From: Flavobacterium silvisoli
GTDB lineage: Bacteria; Bacteroidota; Bacteroidia; Flavobacteriales; Flavobacteriaceae
Length of the DNA: 64,000 nucleotides
Direction of reading: 5' to 3'
Assembly: GCF_004329815.1 (NCBI RefSeq)
Contig: NZ_SJPE01000004.1
Location: forward strand, 4,926-68,925
Shown here in pieces: positions 63,658-64,000 of this stretch. The notes beneath the pieces are model-generated. The model did not search any database and was not told the DNA's origin. It worked only from the letters and a program-made list of their open reading frames with translations. How positions within the stretch are numbered: position 1 is the stretch's first letter; the number at the start of each line of letters is the position of its first letter. The translations under genes and the position numbers were made by a program.

Positions 63658-63693
63658 AACTATTTTTTTAGTTGATAAACTGTTTTTATAGTT
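63658..63693. promoter_or_regulatory. Two tandem BlaI operator candidates
   Basis: AACTATTTTTTTAGTT (63658-63673) and AACTGTTTTTATAGTT (63678-63693). Each is a 16-bp inverted repeat AACT-N8-AGTT, and their centres are 20 bp (two helical turns) apart. The first lies between the -7 and -33 boxes. Confidence 0.6.
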
Positions 63694-63746
63694 ATTTAAC
63701 TAAATTTTAAGGAATACATCAAGTGTTTTGAATATAACTTGTTGAT

Positions 63747-64000
63747 TTAATTCGCTATAGTGTTCTCGGCTTTAATCAGTCGGTAGGACCAAAGACCAAA
63801 GAAAGTTCCCATGATTCCGAGGATTCCCATGAAAATCCAGTTGGCGGCATAACCAAAATCCTGAATAATCTGCATACCCATTTTAGAACTTAAGATGTGA
63901 GCCATACTGAAACTCATGGTATAAATTGCCATGTAGCGGCCTTCGTGCCCTTTGGGAGCCCGACTCAGAGAAACCGAGTTAGAGAAAGGAAAAGCAAACA
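63747..64000 (-). CDS. MFS transporter, C-terminal part (5' end outside window)
   Basis: Open to the right edge on the minus strand. Visible residues: a SNSVSLSRAPKGHEGRYMAIYTMSFSMAHI helix-loop typical of the MFS second half, then a final transmembrane helix (about WIFMGILGIMGTFFGLW) and a short tail ENTIAN. Belongs to the major facilitator superfamily, multidrug-type by the GRYMAIYT motif; substrate unknown. Stop at 63747-63749. Confidence 0.8.
   Translation of the reverse strand, partial: FAFPFSNSVSLSRAPKGHEGRYMAIYTMSFSMAHILSSKMGMQIIQDFGYAANWIFMGILGIMGTFFGLWSYRLIKAENTIAN

Noticed and set aside
1..64000. CRISPR arrays, IS elements, prophage, rRNA
   Set aside because: No regularly spaced direct repeats, transposase or phage genes, or rRNA sequences were found by reading both strands.

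Overview
This window looks like chromosome from a Flavobacterium-like member of the Flavobacteriaceae (Bacteroidota). The DNA is AT-rich and Shine-Dalgarno sites are weak or absent. Many genes are preceded by the Bacteroidota promoter (-33 TTG, about 19 bp, -7 TAnnTTTG). The gene content also fits: a bacillithiol enzyme (BshC), SusC/FhuA-type TonB receptors, many small OmpA/PorT-like barrels, BatA, DUF3810, DUF983, DUF4197, an IcmF-type fused acyl-CoA mutase and a BlaI/M56 pair. I see no rRNA, phage, insertion sequence or CRISPR array. Most of it is ordinary core genome in short operons separated by strong, often bidirectional, hairpin terminators.

Layout. 1-5.4 kb: the 3' end of valS, two tandem copies of an unknown secreted protein (the first broken by a one-base deletion), a barrel protein and a PAS histidine kinase. 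5.5-12.6 kb: ndk, bshC, an internally duplicated lipoprotein, a cysteine desulfurase, a barrel protein, an NlpC/P60 hydrolase and a thiolase. 12.8-13.1 kb: a tRNA-Ser/Pro/Arg operon. 13.2-20 kb: DUF3810, pepD, an AraC regulator, DUF983, and a siderophore receptor with its PepSY partner. 20-28 kb: a DUF6265 lipoprotein, prfA, small membrane or secreted proteins, an AraC/response regulator/CHASE3 kinase operon, and pyrF with a metal-binding-fold protein. 28-37.9 kb: DUF4197, icmF, GyrI-like and SEC-C proteins, a beta-lactamase-fold hydrolase, nth, bcp and a large conserved unknown. 38-46.3 kb: an MBL hydrolase operon, a BatA / degenerate dihydroorotase / DUF4870 / esterase operon, a DEAD-box helicase and yebC. 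46.4-52.2 kb: fahA-gcvT-S41 peptidase, divergent from glyA. 52.4-57.5 kb: an adaptor/permease/ATPase export operon, a pentapeptide-repeat protein and a MATE pump. 57.5-64 kb: tRNA-Arg, a small conserved protein, a TonB-dependent receptor, and a BlaI / M56 sensor protease / secreted sensor-domain locus, ending in a partial MFS transporter.

The most interesting region is 57.9-63.7 kb. A BlaI repressor has two matching 16-bp dyads 20 bp apart over its own promoter. The M56 sensor is split by a one-base frameshift. Its periplasmic domain is duplicated as a separate secreted protein, followed by a TonB-dependent receptor. Also worth a second look are a dihydroorotase that has lost its metal ligands inside the BatA operon, an endonuclease III without the iron-sulfur cysteines, two genes whose -7 box ends only 4 bases before the start codon (probable leaderless mRNAs), and an orphan terminator upstream of an AraC operon.
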